Source: Cunninghamia lanceolata (lineage: Eukaryota > Streptophyta > Pinopsida > Cupressales > Cupressaceae). From it: a DNA stretch of 64,000 nt. Position 1 is the first letter of the stretch; each line of letters starts with the position of its first letter. The notes under the pieces are model-generated. The model made no database searches. It saw nothing but the letters and a program-made list of their open reading frames with translations, and was not told the origin of the DNA. The position numbers were made by a program, and so were the translations under genes. The DNA lies in contig BSBN01001483.1 of assembly GCA_027924645.1 (NCBI GenBank), forward strand, positions 124,001 to 188,000, in the 5' to 3' direction. Below are positions 44,109 through 56,550 of this stretch, piece after piece.

Positions 44109-46726
44109 TGTAGGAGTTAATGACAACACTGAAAGGGGGGTGAATCAGTGTTGTGTAAATTCTTAACTTTTTGCAAACTTTACAAGACAAATAGAAAGGA
44201 AGACATTAATGATTTGTTGAGCTCATATGCACAAGATTGATAGTGAAAGATGTGAACCAAAAACTTATAAGCAAAACACAAATATGCACACATAGAGACA
44301 AATTATGATAGAAATTTTTGGAGTGGAAAACCCTCTCAGGGTAGAAAAACCATTCAAAGTTGCCTCACTGGCTTATTCAAAACCTCACTGGTTACATGAA
44401 GGTCTCATTGACCAAAGAATCTTCACTAGCTTTACAAGATGCCTCACTGGCACATGCAAAGGTCTCACTGACCACAAGCCTCACTGGCATAGGAAGGTCT
44501 CACTGACCACAAGCCTCACTGGCAAAATACAATCACCATGATAAACATAAATCTTGTGTACAAGACATGATTCTGCACCATTGCATACCCTCATTCATCT
44601 CTTTTATATTTTTTGATAGATGCATATCTCATCATTTCTTTCAATCCTCTAAACAATTCATCCTTGAAATCACCTGATCTTCCATCAAGAATATTTCACA
44701 AAAATATGTCTTTTTCACTGCAATTTTTTCACACATTCATCTATATTTTCTTTTTAAGAGAATCATAAAATTATCTTCACCATTGCATGTTGATCTGCAC
44801 AGACACTCCACCTGCATATTTATAAGATTTCAAAAGACTTTTGATCTTCTAGCTTGTTTGCATTTTCATCATTTTCAAAATTTCATTCACTTGAAGGAAA
44901 TAGTTTATCCTTGCACCTGAAACAAAAATCACATTATTTTCACCTTCCTCAGTCTCCAAAAATTAGGAGATAGATTTCATAAAATGACATTTATTTAGGC
45001 ACAAATAATGTCTCTGTAAAAATCCTTTTATTTTCTCAAAAAAATTGTCCAATTTGCCCTTTCAAACTTCATCTTCCTCTGCATCAAAAACCTTCAATCT
45101 GCAAAATAAAGTCATCTTCAAGAAAAAAACTTTCATGCTTCTCTTCATTTTCTTCTTCCAAAAAAATCATCACCATTTCCTATTGCTCAAAAATCCATCT
45201 GCAAAATAAAAAGATTCCCCACACAAAAAATCTTTTAACCTTCTCATCAAAATAAGAAATATCTCTCAAAATAACTTCCTCCTTAATATTCTCTCTACCA
45301 AAGAAAGTTTAAAATAGAATAAGATCTTCCCATAAAAAATTGCCTTAAAGACTCCACAAAAAAATCACCATAAAAATCTCCTTTAGATTAAAAAACTAAA
45401 AATAGTCAAGAAAAATCTTTTATATCTTTCTTCAAATTTGTCCCAAAAAAAAAAACTTTATGACTTTAAGTGCTCAAAGCATATAAATCTTTTATAATGA
45501 CATTAGGGAACCGATAAAATTAGGAGATAGAAATAAAGTTTTTAAGATTAAAAAACTAAGACTTAAAAAAAAATCATCTCCACTTTATGCATAACGCTTC
45601 CTCTTAATTATTCGATGCTCTTTTTCATGACTAAAGTCATGGTCTCAACTTAAAAAAAACTTTGAACGATGCTCCCCTTCGAATATGACAATTCGATGCC
45701 CTTTTCATGATTTAAAAATTGATCATTGATTATAATTTGCCGCTCAAACTCCTTATGAAATAACCGGTGTAAATGGTAGACAAGGTGAAAAAATCCGGTT
45801 GCCCACGACCCCTTATTGCTCTAGTAGATTACATTAAGTGAAGCTAACCTGAGATAGCAAGTCACTTGCTAAATATAACAAAAAGGTGACTTTTTATATG
45901 ACAAGGAGATAATAGAGAATTAGAACATTTAAAAATGTATTGTTAGAATTTTAAGAAATTCAAAACACTTTATTACAGAGCTTAGCTCTCTGCCATCAGC
46001 CAACCCTATACTACCACCTATCATCCTTTAAGAGCACAATGTATATAATTTCTTAAGGATTAATAACCACCTTATATCCATATAACATCAATGAAACCAA
46101 CATCACATGTGCATTGTCATACTTGAAACCAACATAGCCACATAGCCACTGTGGCATGGTCATACTTGAAACCAATATCAAATGTGCACTTTGAAGATGA
46201 AGCATGACATCTCTTTCATGTACCAACTCAACTAATAGTTCACCCAATGATATCACCATGACATGAAGTATGAGGCAAGAGCATGTGGATTGCATCATCA
46301 TTTCTTGAACATAAACATGCAATGTCATAACCAAACACATTTTCACAAAGTATCAACTATGTTTTGGGACCCTTTATTATGTAACTCCTGATTATGTCAA
46401 CAATACACACATCATACCTTGAACAAGGCATTCGGATCTTATAAGCACTAAAAACATATCCTTGAGAGAATGAAGAACCTGATTCAAAGATGACATCAAT
46501 GAAGTACCTCAATGAAGATATCTTGATGATGTTGTTCACAAAACATCATGAACATATGAATGAGGAACATGAAACACACAAAAGTCCTAACTCCCCAAAA
46601 GAATGATCTCTGCATTGAAGGATAACCTGGGAACTCACTTTGTCAACCAACCTTGCATCATGAACAAAACATCAATGGAAAACTATACTACACCTTTTTG
46701 ACATCAATGACAATCAGTCTCCATCA
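44109..46726 (-). repeat. Solo LTR H
   Basis: 2618 bp with TGTAGGAG...CTCCATCA ends on the plus strand and a perfect ATATT duplication (44104-44108 and 46727-46731). In sense it starts TGATGGAGACTG and ends ACTCCTACA. It has the U5-end hairpin (44124-44153), a GTGGAAAACCC box near 44320, a TATA candidate near 44603, and an array of CCTCACTGGC / GGTCTCACTGACC units at 44355-44525. No PBS, PPT or pol adjoins it, so it is the product of LTR-LTR recombination. Confidence 0.85.
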
Positions 46727-46731
46727 ATATT

Positions 46732-49112
46732 CCCTAACCCATAGTTCTTTCTTTTCAATAGTTTGAAGAAAACTAATGTTAACTACTTTCTACCCAATGT
46801 TGGTTTATAATTTCAAGCAAATAATTCAATAAAAAAAGAGCTTTGTTTATTCAAACAAGATGCATATAGAAGCATTAAATCTGGATATACCTTTAGTCTC
46901 TTATTTCAATCATAATCTTCCAATATAAATTTAGATCTAACATTATGTCTGAAGGCATATTTATAATTCCTATCAATTGTTCTTGTGGTATAGATCTAAA
47001 AAGATAAATAAATATCATTTATCATCTTTTATAAAAACCAATAAAACATCATTCAAAGGCATGAGCAAGAAGGTAAGTATATATATAAAATTCCTAAGTT
47101 ACTATAGTAACCTTGCTGTCTTCTATAGGAACAACATAAATTCTGCTATAGGAGACTGTAGAAAGTCTGCTATAGGAGCAACAAAAAGTCTATTACACGA
47201 GCAACAAAAAATTTGCTACAAGAATAATTCAGCTTGCCGTGGTAGGTTTTAAATCAAAATGGTGATAGGAACTTAAGATAACTACAATGATAGAAATAAA
47301 TAAACAACAATGATAGGGATTTAACTGCTACGATCGGATAAAATTAGTATAAAAGTAAGCTAATTAGCAAAATAACTCTAAGCTTGTTATTACATAGGTT
47401 GACCATGAAGTTACCAACTTAAAGATATTTATTCAAAGGCCAACAAATTAATCCCAAGGTTGATCTATTAAACAAAGGTGGTTTATTTATCAAGGAAGAT
47501 CATTGAAAGAAATAAATAGGCTATTACAAGATTAAATTTAGGCTGACACAAATCAAATAGAAAGGCTATAATAATCAACTCATATTTAAATAATAAATAT
47601 AGACCAATGATTAACTCATCTTTAAATAGATTTCTCACCAATTGCTCTAAAATGTCCTTGGGAGTGCCGAAATCTAGAATAGTTGCTAAGAACCGAGAGA
47701 CAATGCTGGAATCAACCCTGTAAAATTCTCCTTCCTCCAGAAATCCTCTACCAAGAATTATCTTCACCTCGGCCATAGTTAAGCCATCATTAATTCGTAG
47801 GACCTACTTCAACCTCTAGTCTGTTATCTTCCCTTTGAATGCCATATGTCTAACTGAGCTTTCAAGTTGAATCAGTGTATCGACCCCCAAATTTACTAGC
47901 CCTTCAACAGCCACTCGAACTATAAACCTAGACCTTCCTGCCATTGAAGCTAGTTGCAGAGAAAACCAAAATTTGCTGTTGAATAAACAAATGAGGAATG
48001 AAAAGTGATGAAGCCACTCAAATCTCATTTGAGCCCTTTCAAATCCATGAAGAATCTAGAAAGCCAACCCAACTCCTTACATCGAGTTAACTAACCATTA
48101 TTACCTGCATGCCGTGAAAAGACTATCCAACTTTGACTTACTGATCACGCATGTCTTACAATCATCAAAAATAGCAATAGCCAATTGATAAGGCATTTTG
48201 CCAACACTTAACCCTTGTGATCTCGAATCGACTATAGGGTGGTGTTTAAATCTTCCACCATGGCATCTTATCTACGGACATGGCCCATCCCTGGACTTTC
48301 CACACCTTTTTGTGTGGGAAAGTTGCCCACCCTTCCTCCCACTATGTTATTAATATTATATATTTATAAAATAAATATTTCATATTTATTTTAATCTAAC
48401 AAGAATATATTTATTAATAAACTTATTTAAATAAAGAAGAAATTTATTTATTTATTTATTTATTAATCCAAAGTAAGACAACTTTATATAATTCTTAATA
48501 ATAATATAATTTTAAATTAAATAACCATATAATATATTTTTAGTTTAAACCCATCAAAGATATTATTTTCAAGCAAGAGTAAATTATATATATATATTTC
48601 TAAATAAACACTTTTAATAATTAACAAATAAATCAATTGAAGACAAATCATATAATTTCCATTAAATCTAAAGTCAAAGAAAATATAATTATATGTCTAA
48701 CTTATGCATTCAAATGAACATACCGTAGCAATGGAATCACATATTTATCGAGCCATCATACATCAATCGCATACATTAACCATACAAAATGCTCAAACAT
48801 GACTATGTAACCACATATGATGCATAATAAAGCCTCACATTAATGCAATATGATATGAAACTAAGTGAGTGTGTGTGTGCATCAGATTAATCCATCCCAA
48901 CAGTTCTTGCTAGGTGGCTAGAACATCTCTACCTCAACCATGTTCTTGTCTTCAATGAGTACCTGCATTCAATCGTACTCAGCTCCACATCAATAGGTTA
49001 GTTCCTCAAAATCATAGCGAAAGAAAAACATAATGTACATCAAATTACACCAATAATATTTAATTATTAAATTGACTTCTAAAATCACACATTCATAACA
49101 TTATGATAATTA
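46732..49112. other. Unassigned interval, mostly AT-rich
   Basis: No gene recognised. Short TGCTATAGGA/GCAACAAAAA repeats lie at 47140-47225. 48280-48320 holds an inverted pair ACTTTCCACAC / GTGTGGGAAAGT with a small loop. 48345-48620 is a run of TAAATA-rich sequence. Confidence 0.4.
47483..48028 (-). pseudogene. Possible protein remnant, unknown
   Basis: Two open segments in the same frame separated by two stop codons about 30 bp apart. The upstream has MAGRSRFIVRVAVEGLVNLG and VRHMAFKGKITD; the downstream has VLRINDGLTMAEVKIILGRGFLEEGEFYRVDSS. Composition looks protein-like, but I recognise no family and cannot exclude chance. Confidence 0.25.
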
Positions 49113-49117
49113 CTTTC

Positions 49118-50471
49118 TGTTGCAAGTATGGGTAGTAAGTGTTGTCATTGATGTTACCACCTAAGGTCAGCATCTAAGGAAGTTATTTGAATGAGTTTGA
49201 GTAAGTGTCTAAGAAGAACAATGCAGTATTTTGCTCTGCATATCTTGTAGATTGAATATCTTTGTCTATGGTTTGGAAGTTATGTTAAGGGATGTCTTTA
49301 GTTGCTATGTTTCAAGTTTGAGCCTCTGGTGTGAAGATTTGAGTGAGTTCTATTCACTAGAGTAAAAACTAATTTTCTGAGTATTCAATGGTGACAGAGA
49401 GAATGTATTCTGCTTTGCATTTATCCGCATTTAATTTTTATAGTCTGGGGTTCTAAGATTAAGTTTGGGATGATGTTATGTGCCTTCATTTCAAATGGTT
49501 CATGATTTGGTCCTTTGCAAGCAATCTTTCCTTTATGACAGTGGTTGATAGTAATGTTTAAGTGCTTTGGTTTGAAGAATCTTCTCGATAGAATGTTTGG
49601 GGGTTGTGTGGAAGTTCTTGGTGATTATAACATGCTTGTGGATGTCTCTAAATCATGTTCCTACCTTTTGATCAGTCCACAACGTGTAATTCAGATCGTG
49701 GATGAAGCGTGTTCCTAAAGGTATTAGTGTTAACACCAGTTTTGGCCGACTTGGTTGTTTTCACTACTTGTGGTTATGCTTAGATTTGTGATAGTGTGTT
49801 GTTGTGTTGGAGATTGCATTTGTGTCCTAGCCAAGGCATGGTGTGGTCCGCATTCATTCTTCTCCTTCACAAATTTGTTTACGTCTAGACCTATTCTAAT
49901 GTATATATGTATGCCAACCTTGGAGATTGTTCTAATGGTTGATGATTGTAATGCTGACCTTGATGTACATTCCAAGGTCAATGAATTATATAAATGCATG
50001 TAATGAATTCATAAATAAGTGATGAGATTGTAAAAATGTGAAGATAAGTGCAAAGTGTAAAAGCAGAGTAGAGTAGAGGAGTTTTATTGTGCTTCAATGG
50101 AACTAAACCTTGGCATGGTATAGATGCTACTATCGTAGTTCACCAATTTCTGGCAGTGAGCCTCTTCTTTTAGCAGTGAGCCCCATCTTTTGTAGTGACC
50201 ATTTTGGGCAGTGAGCCTCCGACAGTGAGCCTTGTTGTAAATTTTGATATATCATTTATATTGTGAGTTAATCCTCACTGTGGTTTTTCCCTTATTATGT
50301 TTTCCACGTAAAAAGTCTAGTGTTTCATGTGTTGAATGTGTTTAAGTTTCTGATCTCATGCTTTCATGGTTAAATAATAATAACAATGATTAAGTGATTG
50401 ATGTGTTAATGTTTGAAAGAAGTTAAGTTTTGGTGACAACTGATTCACCCCCCTCTCAGTTGTCTTGTACA
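49118..50471 (+). repeat. Solo LTR I
   Basis: Plus orientation. It starts TGTTGCAAGTATGG...GTTGTCATTGATG, the same opening as the LTRs of B and L in sense, and ends after the U5 hairpin (50436-50463) at TTGTACA. The tetramer TTTC flanks both ends, so any target duplication is only 4 bp as read; the right end could be a few bases off. CAGTGAGCC repeats at 50152-50240 and a box reading TTTTTCCC...TTTTCCACGTAAAA at 50285-50320 match the other Copia LTRs in reverse. No internal region adjoins it. Confidence 0.75.
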
Positions 50472-51020
50472 TTTCAATACTCTCACACACGTGGAATCAC
50501 TCATAGTAAATCAATCATAGTAAAATGTCCAATAATATAAATTATAATAAAGTCCAAAAAAATAAGATGTGACAACCTACCATCTTCCTTGAAGGGAGGA
50601 AGAAGAACCAACCTCCACCGTCCACTGCCCACAACATACTTAGAAGAATTTGAAACAAGTATACTCCATTGGACTTAAGCCCTTAGGGCTTCTCCTTGAC
50701 ACCTGCCTTAAAGAATACCAAAGGCCAAAGGCCTGACCTTTGACCTCTGACAAAGATAGAAGAATTTTTAATAACTTAACACTTAGGCAAATTTAGCCTT
50801 GGAAGATTTCAGAGCCAAAAGGGAAAGCACAATGGAAGGAGGAAGCTTGAAACTCAGACCTCCGACAAAGGTAAAAAGTACAAGGAAACACTTAGAAATT
50901 TTGAGACTTAGTCATTTTTTAGGCCTTTTCCTTGTACTTTCAAAAGGAAAATATTTAAAAGCAATTGAAAAAGACCCATGGTAAATATCTCTGATTGGGT
51001 ATCAACAATGGGTTTTTCAA
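50472..51020. other. Unassigned interval
   Basis: No gene or element recognised. It is the left flank of element J's insertion site, whose continuation is at 57431. Confidence 0.4.
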
Positions 51021-51025
51021 CAAAG

Positions 51026-51895
51026 TGATGAAGGGGGTAAATCATAAAATACACAACAATAGAAATTGCACACAGAAAATAGAATATTATTTTATTGATT
51101 TGAACAACTTATTACATTACAAAAGCTCAAATACAATTAGAGGAATCCTCTATAGGCTACAACACATTACAACTACCTATCACCAGGCTCTGGAATCTTC
51201 TGCCTTTTGTAACCCCAAATCATCTAGGGTTTATGTTTTCCCACCTATTATTGACTCTACACTTTCCCCCTTCATTCTACTACTACCCAGGGTTCCCAAA
51301 ATAGTCATAAATAGCATTTTTTGTCAGCCTCCAGCGAAATTTTGAAATTTACAACTCCCTCCAAAAGTAGGTCAACTTTCGGGAAGCATAACTTTTGATC
51401 TGGGTGTCCGATTGACAAACCATTTGAAGCATCAGAAAGCTCACGAAGTGAAATATCATGTAGGAAATTTATAAACAGATTTCCATCAACTTTTTAGGAT
51501 GTTATGGGATGTTTTAGTGCCTCATATTTGGTTTCAAAAATTTTTAGGGGGTTTTTAGAAAATGGAAACTTTAATATATTTCAGCTCACAAATGATCTTT
51601 GCCTGATTCCTTCGCCAAAGGTTTTATGTTTCATTTAAGAAGCTTCCTAGAAATTTTCACTTCCATCCATGCCCAAATGAAAACTTTCCTAAAATGGTAG
51701 TTAAACCTTCCAAAAATAGCAGTTTGCTATTTTTAGCAGTTTGGAAAAACTGAAAGTCCTACATCATTATTCAAGAGATTATAGAACCAGAAACACTAAT
51801 TATGGAAAGAAATGAAAAAAACTTCAATGATTTTGAATCAACATCTTTTTGGGTGATGCAAGATTGCCCTTACACCATTGGATGCTCCTGCATAA
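51026..51895 (-). repeat. 3' LTR of element J
   Basis: 870 bp, TGATGAAGGGGG...CTCCTGCATAA. The final bases correspond to CATCA in the partner, so the tip has mutated. I see no convincing polypurine tract beside it at 51896. Confidence 0.88.
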
Positions 51896-52122
51896 GACAC
51901 CTAGGGTAATTTGAGAAGTGACCTTGTCACGTCTCAGGTGTTTGTTTGAGGAAAACCCAAATGGTCAACCTCTACCTTAGACACCCAAGAAGATTCTTCA
52001 ATAGGCCTTCCTTTCCATTTCACCAGATATTCTTCATATTGCCTATTTCAAGTACTTTTTCCCACATGACTATCCAAGATCTCTTCTATCTCCTTTGTTG
52101 AAGTAGATGCTAGAATACTCCA

Positions 52123-53100
52123 CTATTCTTCTATTGATCCATCCTCTATTCCACCTTCATGATATTCTAATAAATCAACAATGTTGAAAATAGGGGAAAT
52201 GTTGATCCCACTCGACAGCTCTACCTCATATGCATTTCCTGAATCATGCTTCTTCAAAATTCTGCATGGTCCAAATTTCTTCATTTTCAGCTTATTATAA
52301 GTTCCAATTGGAAACCTCTCTTTTCTCAAGTGAACCATGACTTCATCTCCTACCTGGAACTCCTTATATCACCTCTTCTGATCTACCTTAGCCTTGTACT
52401 GAATATTCATCTTATTAATATGGTTTCTCATCTCTTCATGCAAATTCTTCAAGTGTTTTGTAAAGTCTTCGGCTTCAGCACTTATCTTTTCTCCCTTGTT
52501 CATCTTTCTTAACTCTGAAGCATTTCTTGGACTATTCCCATATACAATATGGAATGGTGATTTTCCATTACTCCTATTGATAGAATTGTTGTAAGAAAAT
52601 TCTACCTATGGTAAAATCAAATCCTATCCCTTGGGCTTATCTCCTACTAAGCATCATAGCAGGTTACCCAAACTCCTATTCACCACTTCTGTCTGTCCAT
52701 TAGTCTGTAGATGGTGTGTAGAACTGAACTTCAAATCTATCTTCAAATTCTTCCACAAAGTCCTCCAGAAATAACCAACAAACTTGGTATCTCGATATGA
52801 AACTATGCTCTTAGGTAGACCATGTATTCTTACCACCTCCTTGAAAAACAATTCTGCAATATGAACATCATTAGTCTTCTTACAAGGAATGAAATGTACC
52901 ATCTTTGAGAATCTGTCCACCACCACAAAAATGGAATCATGTCCTCTCTATGTCCTTGGTAAACTAAGAACAAAATCCATACTAATATCATCCCATGGCT
53001 TCTCTGGTACAAGTAGTGGCTGATAGAGCCCTGTATTCTGACTTGTTCTTTTTGCCATTTGATACACTCTAAAAATTTGCACAAATTTCCTCACATCCTA
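52123..53100 (-). pseudogene. Element J integrase core and C-terminus
   Basis: 52654-52926 has [28 protein letters not shown] and [17 protein letters not shown], so the D, D and E positions are recognisable, although SDRD has become SYRD. 52123-52338 carries the C-terminal KMKKFGPCRILKKHDSGNAYEVELSSG with INISPIFNIVDLLEYHE. No chromodomain is evident afterwards. Stops and shifts lie near 52340-52650 and 52930. Confidence 0.82.
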
Positions 53101-53487
53101 CTACAACTGTGGCCAATAATAATTCTCACAAACACTAGCAATGGTCTTATCTTGACCAAAGTGTCTAGCCAATCCCCCACTATGCTTCTCCTTAATTAGG
53201 TTCTCTCTCATGGAACTCCTTAGGATGTACAACTGGCTTCCCCTAAACAACATGCCATCTTGGATTATGAAATCCAACCATTTTGTCTTGTCCAAGGTAA
53301 CAAGTTCCAAACAAGCTTTCCAAGCCTCTGCAAAATCTGGATCTTTAGGATACAAACTTTTGAGCTCATCAAACCCAACAACCTCTATCTTCATTTCTGT
53401 CAACAAATTTTGCCTTCTACTCAAGGCATCTGCAACTCTGTTGGACTTCCCACTCTTGTGCTTCAAAACAAAAGTATAACTCTGCAA
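53101..53487 (-). pseudogene. Element J RNase H end and integrase zinc region
   Basis: Begins in the last RNase H segment (FVLKHKSGKSNRVADALSRR, with the final conserved aspartate). It then has a linker and the start of the integrase zinc-binding domain (KEKHSGGLARHFGQDKTIASVCENYYWPQ), where the first histidine is present. Confidence 0.82.
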
Positions 53488-54484
53488 AAACTCAACCCAT
53501 TTTAACTGCCTTTGATTTAACTTTCCTTGACTATTAAGATACTACAAAGCCTGATGATCATTATATAAAACAAACTCTTTTGGCAAAAAATAATGTCTCC
53601 ATTTCTTTGAAGCCTGAACTATAGCATAAAACTCCTGATCATAAACAAAATACTTTTTCTTGGCATCATTAAACTTCTCACTAAAATAGGCAATGGGCTT
53701 ACCTTCTTGACTCAAAATAGCTCCTATAGCACTGCCACTAGCATCACAGTCTACCTAGAATATCTTATTAAAATCTGGAAGTGCCAAAACATGTTACTCT
53801 GTGACTTTCTGCTTCAATGTATCAAAGCTTTTATTTTCTCCTTTAATCCATCTAAGCTCTTTTCTATTCCCTCTCATTGTCCCAGTTAGGGGTGCACAAA
53901 TGCTACTAAAATTTTTGATAACCTTTTTGTAAAAACTTGCCAAACCATGAAAAGATCATACCTCTATAGCACTCCTTGGCAAAGGCCATTCAATGATAGC
54001 CCTCACCTTCTCTGGGTCCATCTTAAGACCTTCCTCTGAGACAACAAATCCCAGGTATACCAACTCCTTCTTTGAAAACTACGTTTCTTTAGATTAATCA
54101 ACAACTTCTCCTCCCTCAGCTTCTCCAAAACTCTTTTGATATGTATCATATGCTCATCCCAAGTCTTACTAAAAATCAAAATGTCATCTAAATAAATAAT
54201 AACAAAACTTCCCAAAACTTCTTTCAATACCTCATTCATGAGCCGCATGAATGTGCTCAGTGCATTGGTTAGCCCAAATGGCATGACTAACCACTCATAC
54301 AAACCTTCCTTTGTCTTGAAGGCTATCTTCCATTTGTCTCCTTTTCTGATACGGATCTAGTGATACCCACTCTTCAGGTCAATCTTCATGAAGTACCTGG
54401 CTCCACTCAAACAATCTATTATGTCATCCATTCTAGGCAATGAAAATCTGTACTTGATCGTGATCTTGTTGATTGCTCAGGAGT
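53488..54484 (-). pseudogene. Element J reverse transcriptase core
   Basis: 54003-54302 reads [24 protein letters not shown] and the catalytic [17 protein letters not shown]. The thumb and the start of RNase H (about 53500-53990) are present but full of stops. Confidence 0.82.
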
Positions 54485-55290
54485 CTATACAATCCTCCAT
54501 TCTCCATCTTTCTTTTGTGCTAGTACTGCAGGTACCACACATGGACTTAGGCTCTCCCTTATTAGTCCCTTCCTCAACAACTCCTGAACTTGTCTATTAA
54601 GCTCTTCATTCTCTGCAGGGATCATTCTGTGGGCTGCCTTATTCGGCAAACTGGCTCCTGGTATCAAATCCATTTGATGACTTATCTTCCTCATTGGTGG
54701 TAAACCTTCTGGTACATTATCAGAGACAATATCTTGAAATTCTTCCAATATATCTGAGACTTCTGTTGGTACATCTTCACATTTCTCTTGACAAATCTTA
54801 GGAATCAATGCAAAGCAATGGCGCTCATGCTTCATACCCTCCAAAAATTTTCTGACATCTACCAACCAAATGCTGGCAGTACTACATACCTTTTCTTCCA
54901 CCTCCTTCAAGGGCTTCAATTTATGATGAACTCCATCCTTTGTTAGGGAATATGTGTTTGCATGGCCATCATGGACAACACACCTATCATAATGCCACAG
55001 CCTCCCCAACAACATATGGAATGCGTCCATTGGTATGATATCACACAACACCTCATCATGGTAGTCCCCAATCTTGAACTTCACTAAACACTACTCATTA
55101 ACCAAAGTTCTATGGTCCTTCTGCAACCATGCGATTCGATATGGATGTGGATGCTTTCTTATTGTCAACTTCAACTTGTCAACCATCTCCTCTGAAACAA
55201 GATTGTCAGTGCTTCCACTGTCAATAATAATATCACAACACTTACCTTCACATTTGCACCTTGTGTGGAATAAACTCTTCATCTAATTTA
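54485..55290 (-). pseudogene. Element J protease and RT N-terminal part
   Basis: 55091-55282 has CKCEGKCCDIIIDSGSTDNLVSEEMV with an intact DSGST protease site. After a stop, 54485-55084 continues with LCDIIPMDAFHMLLGRLWHYD and then the RT entry (FQDIVSDNVPEGLPPMRKISHQMDL, ENEELNRQVQELLRKGLIRESLSPCVVPAVLAQKKDGEWRI). Confidence 0.85.
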
Positions 55291-55299
55291 GTTCTTTCT

Positions 55300-56460
55300 C
55301 CTCATTCAACAAGGTTCTTCTGATAAGTAGGTTTTCTCCCCTTTCAGCATCTTCAAAATGCTTAGACTGTGCATCTTCATCTACATGTACAACTTGTACA
55401 TTACCTTTAGGTCTTCTATTCGTCCTTCCTTGATGTTGCGGACACTCGTATGCTCAATGCCCTTCTTCTCCACATTGGAAATAGGTTCCTCTGAAACGTC
55501 CTCTTCTAGGTCCTTGCCTAGGTCTGCCTCTTCCTCTTCCTCTTTGCTCACCATTATTATGGTGACGAGGGCAGTAGGTATTATCTCCTCTCTGATTTTT
55601 AACTGGTACCAGCTTCTTCACTTTTCTTTGGATCTTCATTTTGGCCTCCATAGGGTCTTCCACCAGTCCTTCTACCTTGACCTCTTCCCCTTTTCTTTCT
55701 ATCAAATCTTTTATTCAGCTTCTCTTCCACCTTCAGGGAAAACTGGTTTGCATCTTCTATGGTGGTCATTCTGACTAGGCTTAGCTCCTCTTGAATACTT
55801 CGCCTTAACCCATTAATGTAACGAGCTACCTTCTCCTTGTTGGTCTCTGCATGGCCTGTCCTAATAGTAATCTTATAAAAAACTTCTGTATACTCCTTGA
55901 TATACTTGTTACCTTGCTTCAATCCTTACAGTTTCTTCAACAACTCCATCTCATAGTCCATAGGAATGAACTGCTTCTTTAGTTTCTCCACCATCCGATC
56001 CCATCTGGTAATCTTTCCTTTTCCTCTTCTATTTCTCTCTAACTAGACCTCCTTCCACCAAATAATGGCATGGCCCTTCAACTTTGTTTTTGCAAACTTG
56101 ACCTGATCTGGGTCTTCTACATCTTCATACTCGAAATATTCTTCCATATCATTGATCCAATCAATAAGCTGTTCCAGATTCAAATCTTTAGAATAGGTAG
56201 AAACTTCAATTTGGGCCTCTTTCCAATCTTCAAAATGGCCCTCAACAATCTAACTTCTGCAGGATCTCCTACAGCTTCTTGTTCTTCTTCTGATAGCTCT
56301 TCTTCAGCTTTATCCTCACTTTTTTCTCTTGTTATGGGCTCAAACCCTCTTCATAGCTCCTCTTGCAATGCATCAATTTGCCTTTGCAGGGATCTAAACC
56401 CCTCTTCTATCAAAGAATTCCTCCCAATATGATTTCTTCATGGAGGCATCTTGATCTCCG
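55300..56460 (-). pseudogene. Element J gag
   Basis: From the LTR side: the DWIEELDKYFEYEDVED segment near 56150, then KLKGHAIIWWKE near 56075, MDYEMELLKKL near 55950, and an open segment (55599-55922) with YIKEYTEVFYKITIRTGHAETNKEKVARYINGLRRSIQEEL. A glycine/arginine-rich tail and a zinc knuckle FQCGEEGH near 55470 follow. Several stops and at least one frame change (55599-55705) break it. It is homologous to gag of A. Confidence 0.82.
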
Positions 56461-56536
56461 TAACAAACCCACAACCTCAAGTCCTAGTGCAAACTGCTTC
56501 ACGGTCGGTGATTTGTCTACACACTTAGGAACCCTT

Positions 56537-56548
56537 GCTTTGATACCA
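56537..56548 (-). other. Primer binding site of element J
   Basis: Sense TGGTATCAAAGC, two bases after the LTR, the same variant as in element A. Confidence 0.8.
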
Positions 56549-56550
56549 CT

